Part shown: piece by piece, positions 33,531 through 41,348 of the stretch
Position numbering within the stretch: position 1 is the stretch's first letter
Layout of the letters: each line of letters opens with the position of its first letter
Source of the DNA: an uncultured Clostridia bacterium
GTDB taxonomy: Bacteria; Bacillota; Clostridia; Christensenellales; Aristaeellaceae
Length of the DNA: 64,000 bases
NCBI GenBank assembly: GCA_934670175.1
Contig: CAKUOX010000004.1
Location: 6,589 to 70,588, forward strand
Reading direction: 5' to 3'
Program-made: the position numbers and the translations under genes
The notes under the pieces: model-generated
Told to the model about the DNA's origin: nothing
The model's database searches: none
The model's input: the letters and a program-made list of their open reading frames with translations, nothing else

Positions 33531-34280
33531 ATGCACATTCTGATTTCAAATGACGATGGGATTTTTGCACCCGGGATACGCGCGCTCGCGCTGGCCGCGC
33601 AGGCGGCGGGACACCGCGTGACGGTGTTCGCGCCGGACAGGCAGCGCAGCGCCGCAGGGCATTCGGCCACGATCGAAGCGCCGCTTCATCCCAAAAGAGT
33701 GGCGTTTGACGGCAATATCGAGGCTTACAGCGTGGATGGTACGCCCGCCGACTGCGTGCGGCTGGGGCTGTATCTGATGGGGGAGAAGCCGGATTGCGTG
33801 CTCACGGGCATCAATCGCGGCCCCAATCGTGGCGCGGCCATACTGTATTCGGGCACGGTCGGCTCGGCGATGGAGGGCGCGCTCTGCGGCCTGCCCGCCG
33901 CTGCGGTCTCGCTCTGCGCGCATCGGGACGATGGCTATGAGACCGCCGCGCGCCTGGGCGTGAAGCTCGCCGAATGGATGATGCTCAACCTGCTGCCGCT
34001 GGGCGAGGTATACAACCTGAACGTGCCGGATGGCGCGGTGCGCGGCATTCGCTCCGCCAGCGTTTCCAATGAATACATATTCGCGCCGAAATACGCGCGC
34101 GAGGGCGACGGTTATGTGCTGTGCTACGGGCCGGAGCTGCTGCCCGAAACGCAGGCGGATTCCGACCTGAATATCTGCCGCGCGGGCTATGCTGCGCTGT
34201 CCATCATCGGCTGGAACATGCTTGCGCACACGCAGATGCCGGATACCACCGCGCTTTCGCGCGCGGTCGAGGGCGCATGA
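33531..34280 (+). CDS. surE: SurE, 5'/3'-nucleotidase
   Basis: A 249-residue SurE phosphatase. The N-terminal MHILISNDDGIFAPGIRALA holds the metal-binding Asp8-Asp9 pair; APDRQRSAAGHS supplies the Ser/Gly loop, VDGTPADCVRLG and TGINRGPNRGAAILYSGTVGSAMEGA complete the active site. It dephosphorylates nucleoside monophosphates. ATG 33531 starts exactly at the conserved first strand. Its stop overlaps the next ATG (ATGA). Confidence 0.95.
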   Translation: MHILISNDDGIFAPGIRALALAAQAAGHRVTVFAPDRQRSAAGHSATIEAPLHPKRVAFDGNIEAYSVDGTPADCVRLGLYLMGEKPDCVLTGINRGPNRGAAILYSGTVGSAMEGALCGLPAAAVSLCAHRDDGYETAARLGVKLAEWMMLNLLPLGEVYNLNVPDGAVRGIRSASVSNEYIFAPKYAREGDGYVLCYGPELLPETQADSDLNICRAGYAALSIIGWNMLAHTQMPDTTALSRAVEGA

Positions 34281-34783
34281 ACGGACTTGAGATCGAGCGC
34301 AAATATCTGATCCGCATGCCGGACGAGGCGTTTGTGCGCGCGCTGCCTGGCTGCCAGGTATGGCAGATCGAGCAGACCTACCTGCAAAGCGGCGTTCCGG
34401 GCGAGGCGCGGCGCGTGCGCCGCGTGTGCGAGAACGGCGGCGTGAAATACTATTATACGCAGAAGCGGCGCATCGACGCCATGAGCTGCGAGGAGCGCGA
34501 GCGCGAGATCTCCGAATCGGAATTCGAAGCGCTTCTGCTGGAAGCAGATACGCGGCTGCGGACGGTGAAAAAGCGCCGGCTGCGCGTGCCGTGGCACGGG
34601 CAGCTGCTCGAAATTGATCTGTACGATTTCTGGCAGGATCGCGCGACGCTCGAGATCGAGCTCGAAAGCGAGACGCAGCCGGTCTGTCTGCCGGACTGGC
34701 TCTGCGTGGTGCGTGAGCTGACCGGCGATCGGGCATATTCCAACCACAGCCTGGCCGGGCATGTACCGTTGGAGACACTATAA
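34277..34783 (+). CDS. CYTH-domain (triphosphate tunnel) protein
   Basis: A 168-residue protein with the N-terminal ExExK motif LEIERKYLI (Glu5, Glu7, Lys9) and beta strands rich in Arg, Lys and Glu (RRVRRVC, YYYTQKRRI, LEIDLYDFW, ATLEIELES) typical of the tunnel fold that binds inorganic triphosphate or nucleotide phosphates. Translation is coupled to surE by ATGA overlap. Substrate could be tripolyphosphate or thiamine triphosphate; unknown. Confidence 0.88.
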   Translation: MNGLEIERKYLIRMPDEAFVRALPGCQVWQIEQTYLQSGVPGEARRVRRVCENGGVKYYYTQKRRIDAMSCEEREREISESEFEALLLEADTRLRTVKKRRLRVPWHGQLLEIDLYDFWQDRATLEIELESETQPVCLPDWLCVVRELTGDRAYSNHSLAGHVPLETL

Positions 34784-34808
34784 TTATAAATATGGAGGAA
34801 ACTATAAA

Positions 34809-36068
34809 ATGAAGCTGCTCTATCTTGAATGCAATATGGGCGCGGCGGGAGATATGCTGACCGCAGCGCTGTGCGAGCTGCTGCCGGATCCGGAGGCGTT
34901 TATTGCGCAGATGAACGCCTGCGGCATTCCGGGCCTTGAAGTGCGCCGCGAGGAGAGGACGAGCTGCGGCATTCGCGGCACGCATATTTCCGTGAGGATC
35001 AACGGCGAGGAGGAGGTCGTGCACGACGTGCGCCCCGGCGAGATGGAGCATGACCACGAACAAGTGCACGAGCATGTGCATGAACACGAGCATGCGCACG
35101 AGCACGAGCATGAGCATCATCACCCCCACCATCATGCTGGACTCGAGGATGTTCGCCGGATCGTGATGCAGACCACGCTGCCCGACAGCGTAAAGGCGGA
35201 CGTTATGGCGGTGTACGGTCTGGTGGCCGAGGCCGAAGCGTACGCTCACGGCAGCGATGTGGAATCCATCCATTTCCATGAGCTTGGCATGATGGATGCC
35301 ATCGCCGACATCTGCGGCGTGTGCCTGCTGATGCACATGCTTGCGCCGGATCGCGTGGTCGCGTCGCCGCTGTGCACGGGCTACGGCGAGGTGCACTGCA
35401 TGCACGGCATACTGCCGGTGCCCACGCCCGCCACGGCGTGGCTGCTGCGCGATCTGCCCAGCTATGCGGGGCGCGTGCGCGGCGAGCTGCTCACGCCTAC
35501 CGGCGCGGCGCTGATTCGCCATTTTGCCGATGCCTTTGAGCAGCGCCCGATGATGCGCGTGCGCGCCATCGGCTGCGGCATGGGCATGAAGGAATTTGAT
35601 ACGGCCAATTGTGTGCGGGCATTGCTGGGCGATGTGGACGCGGGCGCGGACGAGGTCGTGGAGCTTTCCTGCAATTTGGACGATATGACTGGCGAGGCGT
35701 TGGGCTACGCCATGGAAAAGCTGTTCGATGCGGGCGCACTGGATGCGTATTTCACGCCCATTCAGATGAAGAAGAACCGCCCCGCCGTGAAGCTGAGTGC
35801 GATCTGTCGGCCGCAGGATGAAGCGGCGGTCTCAGACGCCATGCTGCGCCATACCACCACGCTGGGCGTGCGCATGCAGCGCTTCGCGCGCCGAACGCTT
35901 GAGCGCGGCAGTGAAACGCGGCATACGCCCTACGGCGAGATCGAAATAAAGACCGCCCGATTCGGCGATGTTGTCAAGCGTAAGCCGGAATTTGATTCAC
36001 TGGTACGCGCGGCGGAGCAGAGCGGCGCAACGCTGGATGAAATACGGAGCGCGTTGGAAGAAGAATAA
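34809..36068 (+). CDS. larC: LarC, nickel-pincer cofactor metallochelatase
   Basis: A 419-residue LarC: MKLLYLECNMGAAGDML at the start, HFHELGMMDAIADICG in the middle and IQMKKNRPAVKLSAICR in the C-terminal part. LarC inserts nickel into the pyridinium-based pincer cofactor of lactate racemase and related enzymes. A His/Glu-rich segment (81-109) with about 15 His follows the first domain and can bind nickel. Both domains are in a single continuous frame; no programmed frameshift is needed here. larA, larB and larE are not in the window. ATG 34809 follows TATGGAGG by nine bases. Confidence 0.92.
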   Translation: MKLLYLECNMGAAGDMLTAALCELLPDPEAFIAQMNACGIPGLEVRREERTSCGIRGTHISVRINGEEEVVHDVRPGEMEHDHEQVHEHVHEHEHAHEHEHEHHHPHHHAGLEDVRRIVMQTTLPDSVKADVMAVYGLVAEAEAYAHGSDVESIHFHELGMMDAIADICGVCLLMHMLAPDRVVASPLCTGYGEVHCMHGILPVPTPATAWLLRDLPSYAGRVRGELLTPTGAALIRHFADAFEQRPMMRVRAIGCGMGMKEFDTANCVRALLGDVDAGADEVVELSCNLDDMTGEALGYAMEKLFDAGALDAYFTPIQMKKNRPAVKLSAICRPQDEAAVSDAMLRHTTTLGVRMQRFARRTLERGSETRHTPYGEIEIKTARFGDVVKRKPEFDSLVRAAEQSGATLDEIRSALEEE

Positions 36069-36082
36069 GCGGAAAATATGTA

Positions 36083-36123
36083 TGCCGCAGGGCTCGGACA
36101 AAACGTCTGACCCCTGCGGCATG
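36083..36123. terminator. Long GC-rich hairpin after larC
   Basis: ATGCCGCAGGG (36083-36093) and CCCTGCGGCAT (36113-36123) are perfect 11-bp arms with a 19-base loop. A short T-rich stretch follows. It probably ends the surE-larC transcript. Confidence 0.65.
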
Positions 36124-36168
36124 CTTTGTTGAAGCGCAAAAAACCAGCAAAAAGTCGCCGAAGGCGCT

Positions 36169-36242
36169 TCGAATCTCTACGGCGCGTTGCTCAAGACCTG
36201 CAATGCGGGCCTTGAGTGCGCAGCGGGACGCGCCGGCGATTC
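36169..36242. repeat. Nested hairpin element beside the rnr 3' end
   Basis: An outer stem (GAATC...CGGCGCGT with ACGCGCCG...GATTC) encloses an inner hairpin (CTCAAG...CTTGAG, 36192-36217). It lies between larC and rnr, which converge, and borders the rnr stop. It may serve as the rnr terminator on the minus strand. Confidence 0.4.
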
Positions 36243-36243
36243 T

Positions 36244-38334
36244 TTATTTATCTCCATTTAAGATTTCCAGCAGCTCAAAGCTGATCTCGCCGCGCTCGAC
36301 GCTGGCGGCGATCGCACGCACGCGCACACGAACGCCCAGCTTCAGCACCGCGCCCGTCATGGCGGCGGTCAGCTGGCCGCGCTCCGGATCGAAGGCATAA
36401 TAATCGTCCAGATCGGCGACATGAATCAGTCCTTCCACCGTGTTTTCAAGCGTTACATACGCGCCCCAGGCCGTCGCGCCGGAAACGACGCCGTAGAATT
36501 TGCGCCCGAGCTGATGCGACATCCACGCGGCCTTCATCATATCGTCGGCCTCGCGTTCGGCCTGCACGCCCGCCTGCTCGCGCAGCGAGGAGAGCGCGGA
36601 GATCTCCAGCATGCGCGCCTCCCACGGCGCAATGCGCGCTGAGTCGCCGTCCAACAGCAGTTTGAGCATGCGGTGTACCATCAAGTCCGGATAGCGGCGG
36701 ATAGGCGAGGTAAAATGGCAGTAATCGGCCATGGCCAGGGCATAATGTCCCAGCGGCTGCGCAGCATAGCGCGCCTTTTTGAGCGAGCGGAGCACCATGC
36801 GGCGGATGCTGTCGTGCTCCGGCGCATCCGCACAGTCGGCCAGCACCCTTTGAAGCATGCCCGGATGCGGATGATCGCCCAAATGCGCGCGCTGGCCGTT
36901 CAGGTTCAGAAACGCCTCCAGCGCCTGCATGCGCTCCGGATCCGGCGCTTCGTGCACGCGGTACACAAAGGGCAGGCCGGCGTCGCGCGCCAGCCGCGCC
37001 ACGCATTCGTTGGCTGCCAGCATGAAGCTCTCGATCATGCGCTCGGCCTCGCCGCGCGGACGGCAGAGTATCTCGGTGGGTTCGCAGCGCTCGTTCAGCA
37101 CAAATTCGGCCTCGGGCATGTCCAGATCGAGGCCACCCCGCGCGCTGCGCCGCGCAGTCAGCACGCCGTTGAGCACCCGCATTTGTTTAAGCGCCTGCCG
37201 GACGTCGGCGGCGATGCCCTCGCTGGCGCCTTCAAACAGGCGGTTCACGCCGTCATAGGTCAGCCGCGCGCGGGAGCGGATCAGCGAGCGGCTCAAATGG
37301 TGGTCGGTCACGCGGCCGTCGGCTGAAATATCCATTATCAGGCTCATCGCCGCGCGGTCTGCGTCCGGCAGCAGCGAGCACAGGTCGTTGGAAAGTGCCT
37401 CGGGCAGCATCGGCACGGTGAGCCCCGGCAGATACAGCGACGTGCCGCGTCGGAGCGCCTCCTGATCGGTGGCGGAGCCGGGACGAACGTAATGCGATAC
37501 GTCCGCGATGTGCACGCCGAGCCGCCAGCTGTCCGGCAGTGCTTCGATGGAAACAGCGTCGTCAAAATCGCGCGAGGACGCGCCGTCGATGGTGAAGATC
37601 AGCATATTTCGCAGATCGATGCGCCGCGTACCGATTTCAGGCATGTCCGGCAGCGCTTCGCCTTCAACGTTTTCCGGAAAGACGTCCGGAAAGCCATGCG
37701 TTTCGGCTACGGCGCGCATGCGCGCCAGCATGCTGGAGGCGTTGCCCAGAATGCGCTCCACATGTCCGCGTATCGGCGCGCTGCCCTCAGGGTAGGCGTC
37801 TATGGCGATCAGCGCCAGCTCGTTGTTGCGCACAAAGCTCAGGTCGCCGTCCAGCGAAATGGCATAGGGAATGCGCGGGTCGCAGGGCGCGGCGGTTGCG
37901 CGCACGCGCTCGAGATCGCGCTGAGCTCTGCGGCGGCGGTCGCGGTCGAAGCGCACGCAGCCGCAGATGGCGATCATTTTACGGGCGCAGATCTGCTCGA
38001 TCTCGCAATCCGCTTCGCCCAGCGGGCGGCACAGGAGTACGTCGTCCGGCAGCGGCTTCAGGCGGTTTTCGATGATGCGCAGCCGAAGTGCCGAAGTGTC
38101 GGCAAGCAGCATGGGCGCGCCGCTGTGGGTGAAGACCGCAGTGCCGCGAATGAGCCCCAGCAGCTCCGGAAGCGCGAATTTACCCTTGCGCGTTCTGGCG
38201 GCGCGGCCGTCGCGCATCAGCGCATTCACTGCGGCCTGCACATTTTCAGCGCTATTGCCGCACTGGACGCAGAGCTCATTTAGGGAAAGCGGCCGGCCGG
38301 CGGCGCGCAGAATCTCAAGTATCGTATCCTTCAT
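36244..38334 (-). CDS. rnr: Ribonuclease R
   Basis: A 696-residue RNase II/R-family exonuclease: N-terminal winged-helix part (about 1-65), cold-shock-like segment, RNB catalytic domain (about 240-570) starting FTIDGASSRDFDDAVSIE with the metal-binding Asp cluster, HIADVSHYV, and the HFTSPIRRYPDLMVHR signature; the S1 RNA-binding domain is C-terminal (about 615-692). It degrades structured RNA. The ATG at 38334 has GGAG 11 bases upstream; the frame extends further upstream but through the promoter. Confidence 0.93.
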   Translation of the reverse strand: MKDTILEILRAAGRPLSLNELCVQCGNSAENVQAAVNALMRDGRAARTRKGKFALPELLGLIRGTAVFTHSGAPMLLADTSALRLRIIENRLKPLPDDVLLCRPLGEADCEIEQICARKMIAICGCVRFDRDRRRRAQRDLERVRATAAPCDPRIPYAISLDGDLSFVRNNELALIAIDAYPEGSAPIRGHVERILGNASSMLARMRAVAETHGFPDVFPENVEGEALPDMPEIGTRRIDLRNMLIFTIDGASSRDFDDAVSIEALPDSWRLGVHIADVSHYVRPGSATDQEALRRGTSLYLPGLTVPMLPEALSNDLCSLLPDADRAAMSLIMDISADGRVTDHHLSRSLIRSRARLTYDGVNRLFEGASEGIAADVRQALKQMRVLNGVLTARRSARGGLDLDMPEAEFVLNERCEPTEILCRPRGEAERMIESFMLAANECVARLARDAGLPFVYRVHEAPDPERMQALEAFLNLNGQRAHLGDHPHPGMLQRVLADCADAPEHDSIRRMVLRSLKKARYAAQPLGHYALAMADYCHFTSPIRRYPDLMVHRMLKLLLDGDSARIAPWEARMLEISALSSLREQAGVQAEREADDMMKAAWMSHQLGRKFYGVVSGATAWGAYVTLENTVEGLIHVADLDDYYAFDPERGQLTAAMTGAVLKLGVRVRVRAIAASVERGEISFELLEILNGDK

Positions 38335-38388
38335 AGCATAGATCGCTCCGATAAATCCATTTCTTCTGAGTATGCCCAGACAACGTAA

Positions 38389-38417
38389 AGAATAGCATAG
38401 CCCATAGCGAAAATCAA
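38389..38417 (-). promoter_or_regulatory. Sigma-A promoter for rnr
   Basis: Minus-strand TTGATT (38417-38412) and TATTCT (38394-38389) with a 17-base spacer, about 55 bases before the rnr ATG. Confidence 0.55.
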
Positions 38418-38463
38418 GTGGGGTGCGGCTTTGCACAAAAAAGCAGCTTTTTTTGCGCGGAAA

Positions 38464-38496
38464 TAAGTTGCATATAGCTAACTTAAATGATAGAAT
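38464..38496 (+). promoter_or_regulatory. feo promoter with overlapping palindromic operator
   Basis: TTGCAT (38468-38473) and TAGAAT (38491-38496), 17 bases apart. TAAGTT (38464-38469) and AACTTA (38480-38485) form an inverted repeat across the -35 and spacer. The AT-rich dyad resembles the kind of site used by DtxR-type metal repressors, so iron or manganese control is likely. Which regulator binds is unknown. Confidence 0.55.
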
Positions 38497-38525
38497 GGAT
38501 GTGAACACGGAAAGGAGCGGATTAG

Positions 38526-40886
38526 ATGACGCTTGACCGTCTTACGCCTGGCAAGGACGCGATCATATACAGCGTAGACTGCGATGAGATTGCGCTGCGC
38601 AAGCACATACTGGATATGGGGCTGACGCCCGGCACGGAAGTGACCATGATCAAGGCCGCGCCGCTGGGCGATCCGCTTGAAATACGCACGCGCGGCTATG
38701 AACTGACGCTGCGCAAGGCGGACGCCGCGCGCATTGAGCTTACCGATATTCACGAGGCGCATGAGATACGGCATGAATCGCGTCTGCGCACGGTGATACC
38801 GCATCCGGGCGTGGGCGAGGAAGATTTGAAGCTCAACGCACGGCTGCGCGAGGTCATTCCTGCGGACGAAAAGATCAGCTTTGCGCTGGCCGGAAATCAG
38901 AATTGTGGCAAAACCACGCTTTTTAATCAGCTGACCGGCTCCAACCAGCACGTCGGCAATTTTCCGGGCGTGACGGTCGATCGGAAGGACGGCGTGATCC
39001 GCGGCCATGCCGAGGCGACCGTAACGGATCTTCCGGGCATTTATTCGCTTTCACCCTATACCAGCGAGGAGATCGTGACCCGCGAATTTCTGCTCAAACA
39101 GCGTCCCAATGGCATCATCAATATATTGGACGCCTCCAATATCGAGCGCAACCTGTACCTCACGATACAGCTGATTGAGCTGAACATGCCGATGGTGCTG
39201 GCGCTGAATATGATGGACGAGGTACGCCTGAACGGCGGCACGATTGATGTAAATGCGCTGGAGGCGGCGCTGGGCATTCCAGTGGTGCCGATCTCGGCTT
39301 CCAAAAACGAGGGCATTGACGAGCTGATCGAGCACGCCATTCATGTGGTGCGCTACGACGTGCGGCCGAGGCGCATGGATTTCTGCGATGACGGCGGCGA
39401 TGCGGACGGCGCGGTGCATCGCTGTATCCACGCCGTTATCCACCTGATCGACGACCATGCGCGCCGCTGCCAGGTGCCCGCGCGCTTTGCCGCGACCAAG
39501 GCCATTGAGGGCGATGGCCTGATTCTGGAGCAGCTGAAGCTGGATGCGAACGAAGTGGAAATGCTGGAGCATATCGTAAAGCAGATGGAGGAGGAGAGCG
39601 GTCAAGATCGCATGGCGGCGCTGGCGGATATGCGCTTTCGCTTCATCAGCGCGCTGTGCGCGCAGACGGTGGTGCACCCGCGCGAGAGCCGCGAACGTGC
39701 GCGCAGCCGCAAAATCGACAGGATACTTACCGGAAAATACACCGCGATTCCCGCGTTTATCGGCATAATGGCGCTGGTGTTTTATTTGACGTTCGGTTTG
39801 ATTGGCGCATTCCTTTCTGATTTGATGTCGCTGGGCATCGACGCGCTGACGCAGATCTGCGACGCCGGACTTACTGCCTATGGCATCAATCCCGTGGTGC
39901 ATTCGCTGGTGATCGACGGCGTATTTGCGGGCGTCGGCAGCGTGCTGAGCTTCCTGCCGGTCATCGTGGTACTGTTTTTCTTCCTGTCCATGCTGGAGGA
40001 CAGCGGCTATATGGCGCGCGTGGCGTTTGTGATGGACAAGCTGCTGCGCCGGATCGGCCTGTCGGGGCGCAGCGTGGTGCCGATGCTGATCGGCTTCGGC
40101 TGCTCCGTGCCCGCCATCATGGCCACGCGCACGCTGCCGTCCGACCGCGACCGGAAGATGACGATATTGCTCACGCCGTTTATGTCGTGCAGCGCCAAGC
40201 TGCCAATATACGCGCTGTTCACGGCGGCGTTTTTTCCGAAAAACGGCACGCTGGTCATGCTCGGCCTGTATTTTGGCGGCATACTGGTGGGCATACTGTA
40301 TGCGCTGGCGCTCAAGCAGACCGCGTTTAAGGGCGAGCCGGTGCCGTTCGTGATGGAGCTGCCAAATTATCGCATGCCTACGCCGAAAAACGTGCTTCAG
40401 CTGATCGGCGAAAAGGCGAAGGATTTTGTGACCAAGGCGTTTACCGTCATACTGGTCGCCACGGTGATTATCTGGTTCCTGCAGACCTTTGACACGCGGT
40501 TGAACGTCGTGACCGATTCCTCGGCGAGCCTGATGGCGCTGCTGGGCGGACTGATCGCGCCGCTGTTTGCGCCGCTGGGACTTGGCGACTGGCGCATTTC
40601 TACCGCGCTGATCACCGGCTTTACCGCCAAGGAAAGCGTGGTCAGCACCTTCAAGGTGCTGTTGGGCGGTTCCATGGCGTCGCTTTCAGGCCTGTTCACG
40701 GCAGGTACGGCGCTGGTGTTTCTGGTGTTCTCGCTGCTGTATACGCCCTGCGTGGCGGCCATCGCTGCCGTTAAGCGCGAGCTGGGCAGGCGGTGGGCGT
40801 TCGCGCTGGTGGTCAGTCAGTGTGCCATCGCATGGATATTCAGCTTCCTGATGGCCGCGATATTGCGCGCTGTGGGCATGATGTAG
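38526..40886 (+). CDS. feoB: FeoA-FeoB fusion, ferrous iron transporter
   Basis: A 786-residue fused transporter. Residues 1-78 are a FeoA-type SH3-like domain (LRKHILDMGLTPGTEVTMI). After a linker, FeoB's G-protein domain begins with G1 GNQNCGKTTLFNQLTG (about 122), has DLPGIYSLSPYTSEE (switch II) and NMMDE (G4), then a Cys- and Asp-rich insertion (about 290-310), then the polytopic membrane domain with two Gate motifs (MLIGFGCSVPAIMATRTL and FTAKESVVS). The fusion removes the need for a separate feoA. ATG 38526 has GGAG upstream. A Cys-rich partner follows 16 bases later. Confidence 0.95.
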   Translation: MTLDRLTPGKDAIIYSVDCDEIALRKHILDMGLTPGTEVTMIKAAPLGDPLEIRTRGYELTLRKADAARIELTDIHEAHEIRHESRLRTVIPHPGVGEEDLKLNARLREVIPADEKISFALAGNQNCGKTTLFNQLTGSNQHVGNFPGVTVDRKDGVIRGHAEATVTDLPGIYSLSPYTSEEIVTREFLLKQRPNGIINILDASNIERNLYLTIQLIELNMPMVLALNMMDEVRLNGGTIDVNALEAALGIPVVPISASKNEGIDELIEHAIHVVRYDVRPRRMDFCDDGGDADGAVHRCIHAVIHLIDDHARRCQVPARFAATKAIEGDGLILEQLKLDANEVEMLEHIVKQMEEESGQDRMAALADMRFRFISALCAQTVVHPRESRERARSRKIDRILTGKYTAIPAFIGIMALVFYLTFGLIGAFLSDLMSLGIDALTQICDAGLTAYGINPVVHSLVIDGVFAGVGSVLSFLPVIVVLFFFLSMLEDSGYMARVAFVMDKLLRRIGLSGRSVVPMLIGFGCSVPAIMATRTLPSDRDRKMTILLTPFMSCSAKLPIYALFTAAFFPKNGTLVMLGLYFGGILVGILYALALKQTAFKGEPVPFVMELPNYRMPTPKNVLQLIGEKAKDFVTKAFTVILVATVIIWFLQTFDTRLNVVTDSSASLMALLGGLIAPLFAPLGLGDWRISTALITGFTAKESVVSTFKVLLGGSMASLSGLFTAGTALVFLVFSLLYTPCVAAIAAVKRELGRRWAFALVVSQCAIAWIFSFLMAAILRAVGMM

Positions 40887-40902
40887 CAAATGGGGGCATG
40901 GT

Positions 40903-41100
40903 ATGGATCTTCTGTCGATTCTGCTGCTGGTGCTGGTAGCGCTGTGGTTCGTGCTGGCGGTGGTCTACATGGTGCGGCATCGTGGCTGCGGCTGCGGCTG
41001 CGGCGGCGCGTGTGGGCGCCGCCGCGGGAACGGCTGTGCGGGCGGCGCATGCGGCCGGTGCGGCAGGTGTGACTGCAAAAATGATCGCAGATCTGAATGA
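40903..41100 (+). CDS. FeoB-associated Cys-rich membrane protein
   Basis: A 65-residue protein: one membrane helix (about 3-25) followed by a tail with about 11 Cys in C-G-C-G repeats (GCGCGCGGACG, CAGGACGRCGRCDC). This matches the FeoB-associated Cys-rich family always found after feoB in Firmicutes; it probably handles ferrous iron at the cytosolic face. Good example of a gene that can be missed because of its size. Confidence 0.88.
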   Translation: MDLLSILLLVLVALWFVLAVVYMVRHRGCGCGCGGACGRRRGNGCAGGACGRCGRCDCKNDRRSE

Positions 41101-41109
41101 TTGAAGCTC

Positions 41110-41178
41110 GCGGCAATGCGGCAAATGTTAAATTTTGTTTTTATAGACAAGAATTATAACATTTTGCCGCATTGCTGC
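41110..41178. terminator. Long imperfect inverted repeat after the feo operon
   Basis: The arm 41110-41130 (contains CAATGCGGCAAATGTTA) and the arm 41157-41178 (contains TAACATTTTGCCGCATTG) pair over about 21 bases with one mismatch and one bulge, around a 26-base AT-rich loop. It probably ends feo transcription; it could also form a cruciform. Confidence 0.6.
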
Positions 41179-41244
41179 GTCTATATATAATGAAGCGTCA
41201 TATAGCGTCACAGATCGCCGAAATGATACAAATTTGTGAAATGG

Positions 41245-41273
41245 TTTACAAAAGTGAGAATATGTGGTATACT
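41245..41273 (+). promoter_or_regulatory. Sigma-A promoter for the giant Ig/caspase gene
   Basis: TTTACA (41245-41250) and TATACT (41268-41273) with a 17-base spacer, giving a leader of about 70 bases before ATG 41349. Confidence 0.6.
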
Positions 41274-41348
41274 ACATATGTCTAACTATAAGATGACCAA
41301 ATTGCCAAACGATATAGAACCGTAATACAGATATGGAGGAGTTTGAAG

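Noticed and set aside
33546..35522. 658-codon minus-strand frame across surE, CYTH and larC
   Set aside because: It is opposite three clearly conserved genes and its translation is Arg/His/Ala-rich low-complexity sequence.
34809..36068. Programmed frameshift in larC as in Lactobacillus
   Set aside because: The two domains are encoded in one continuous frame.
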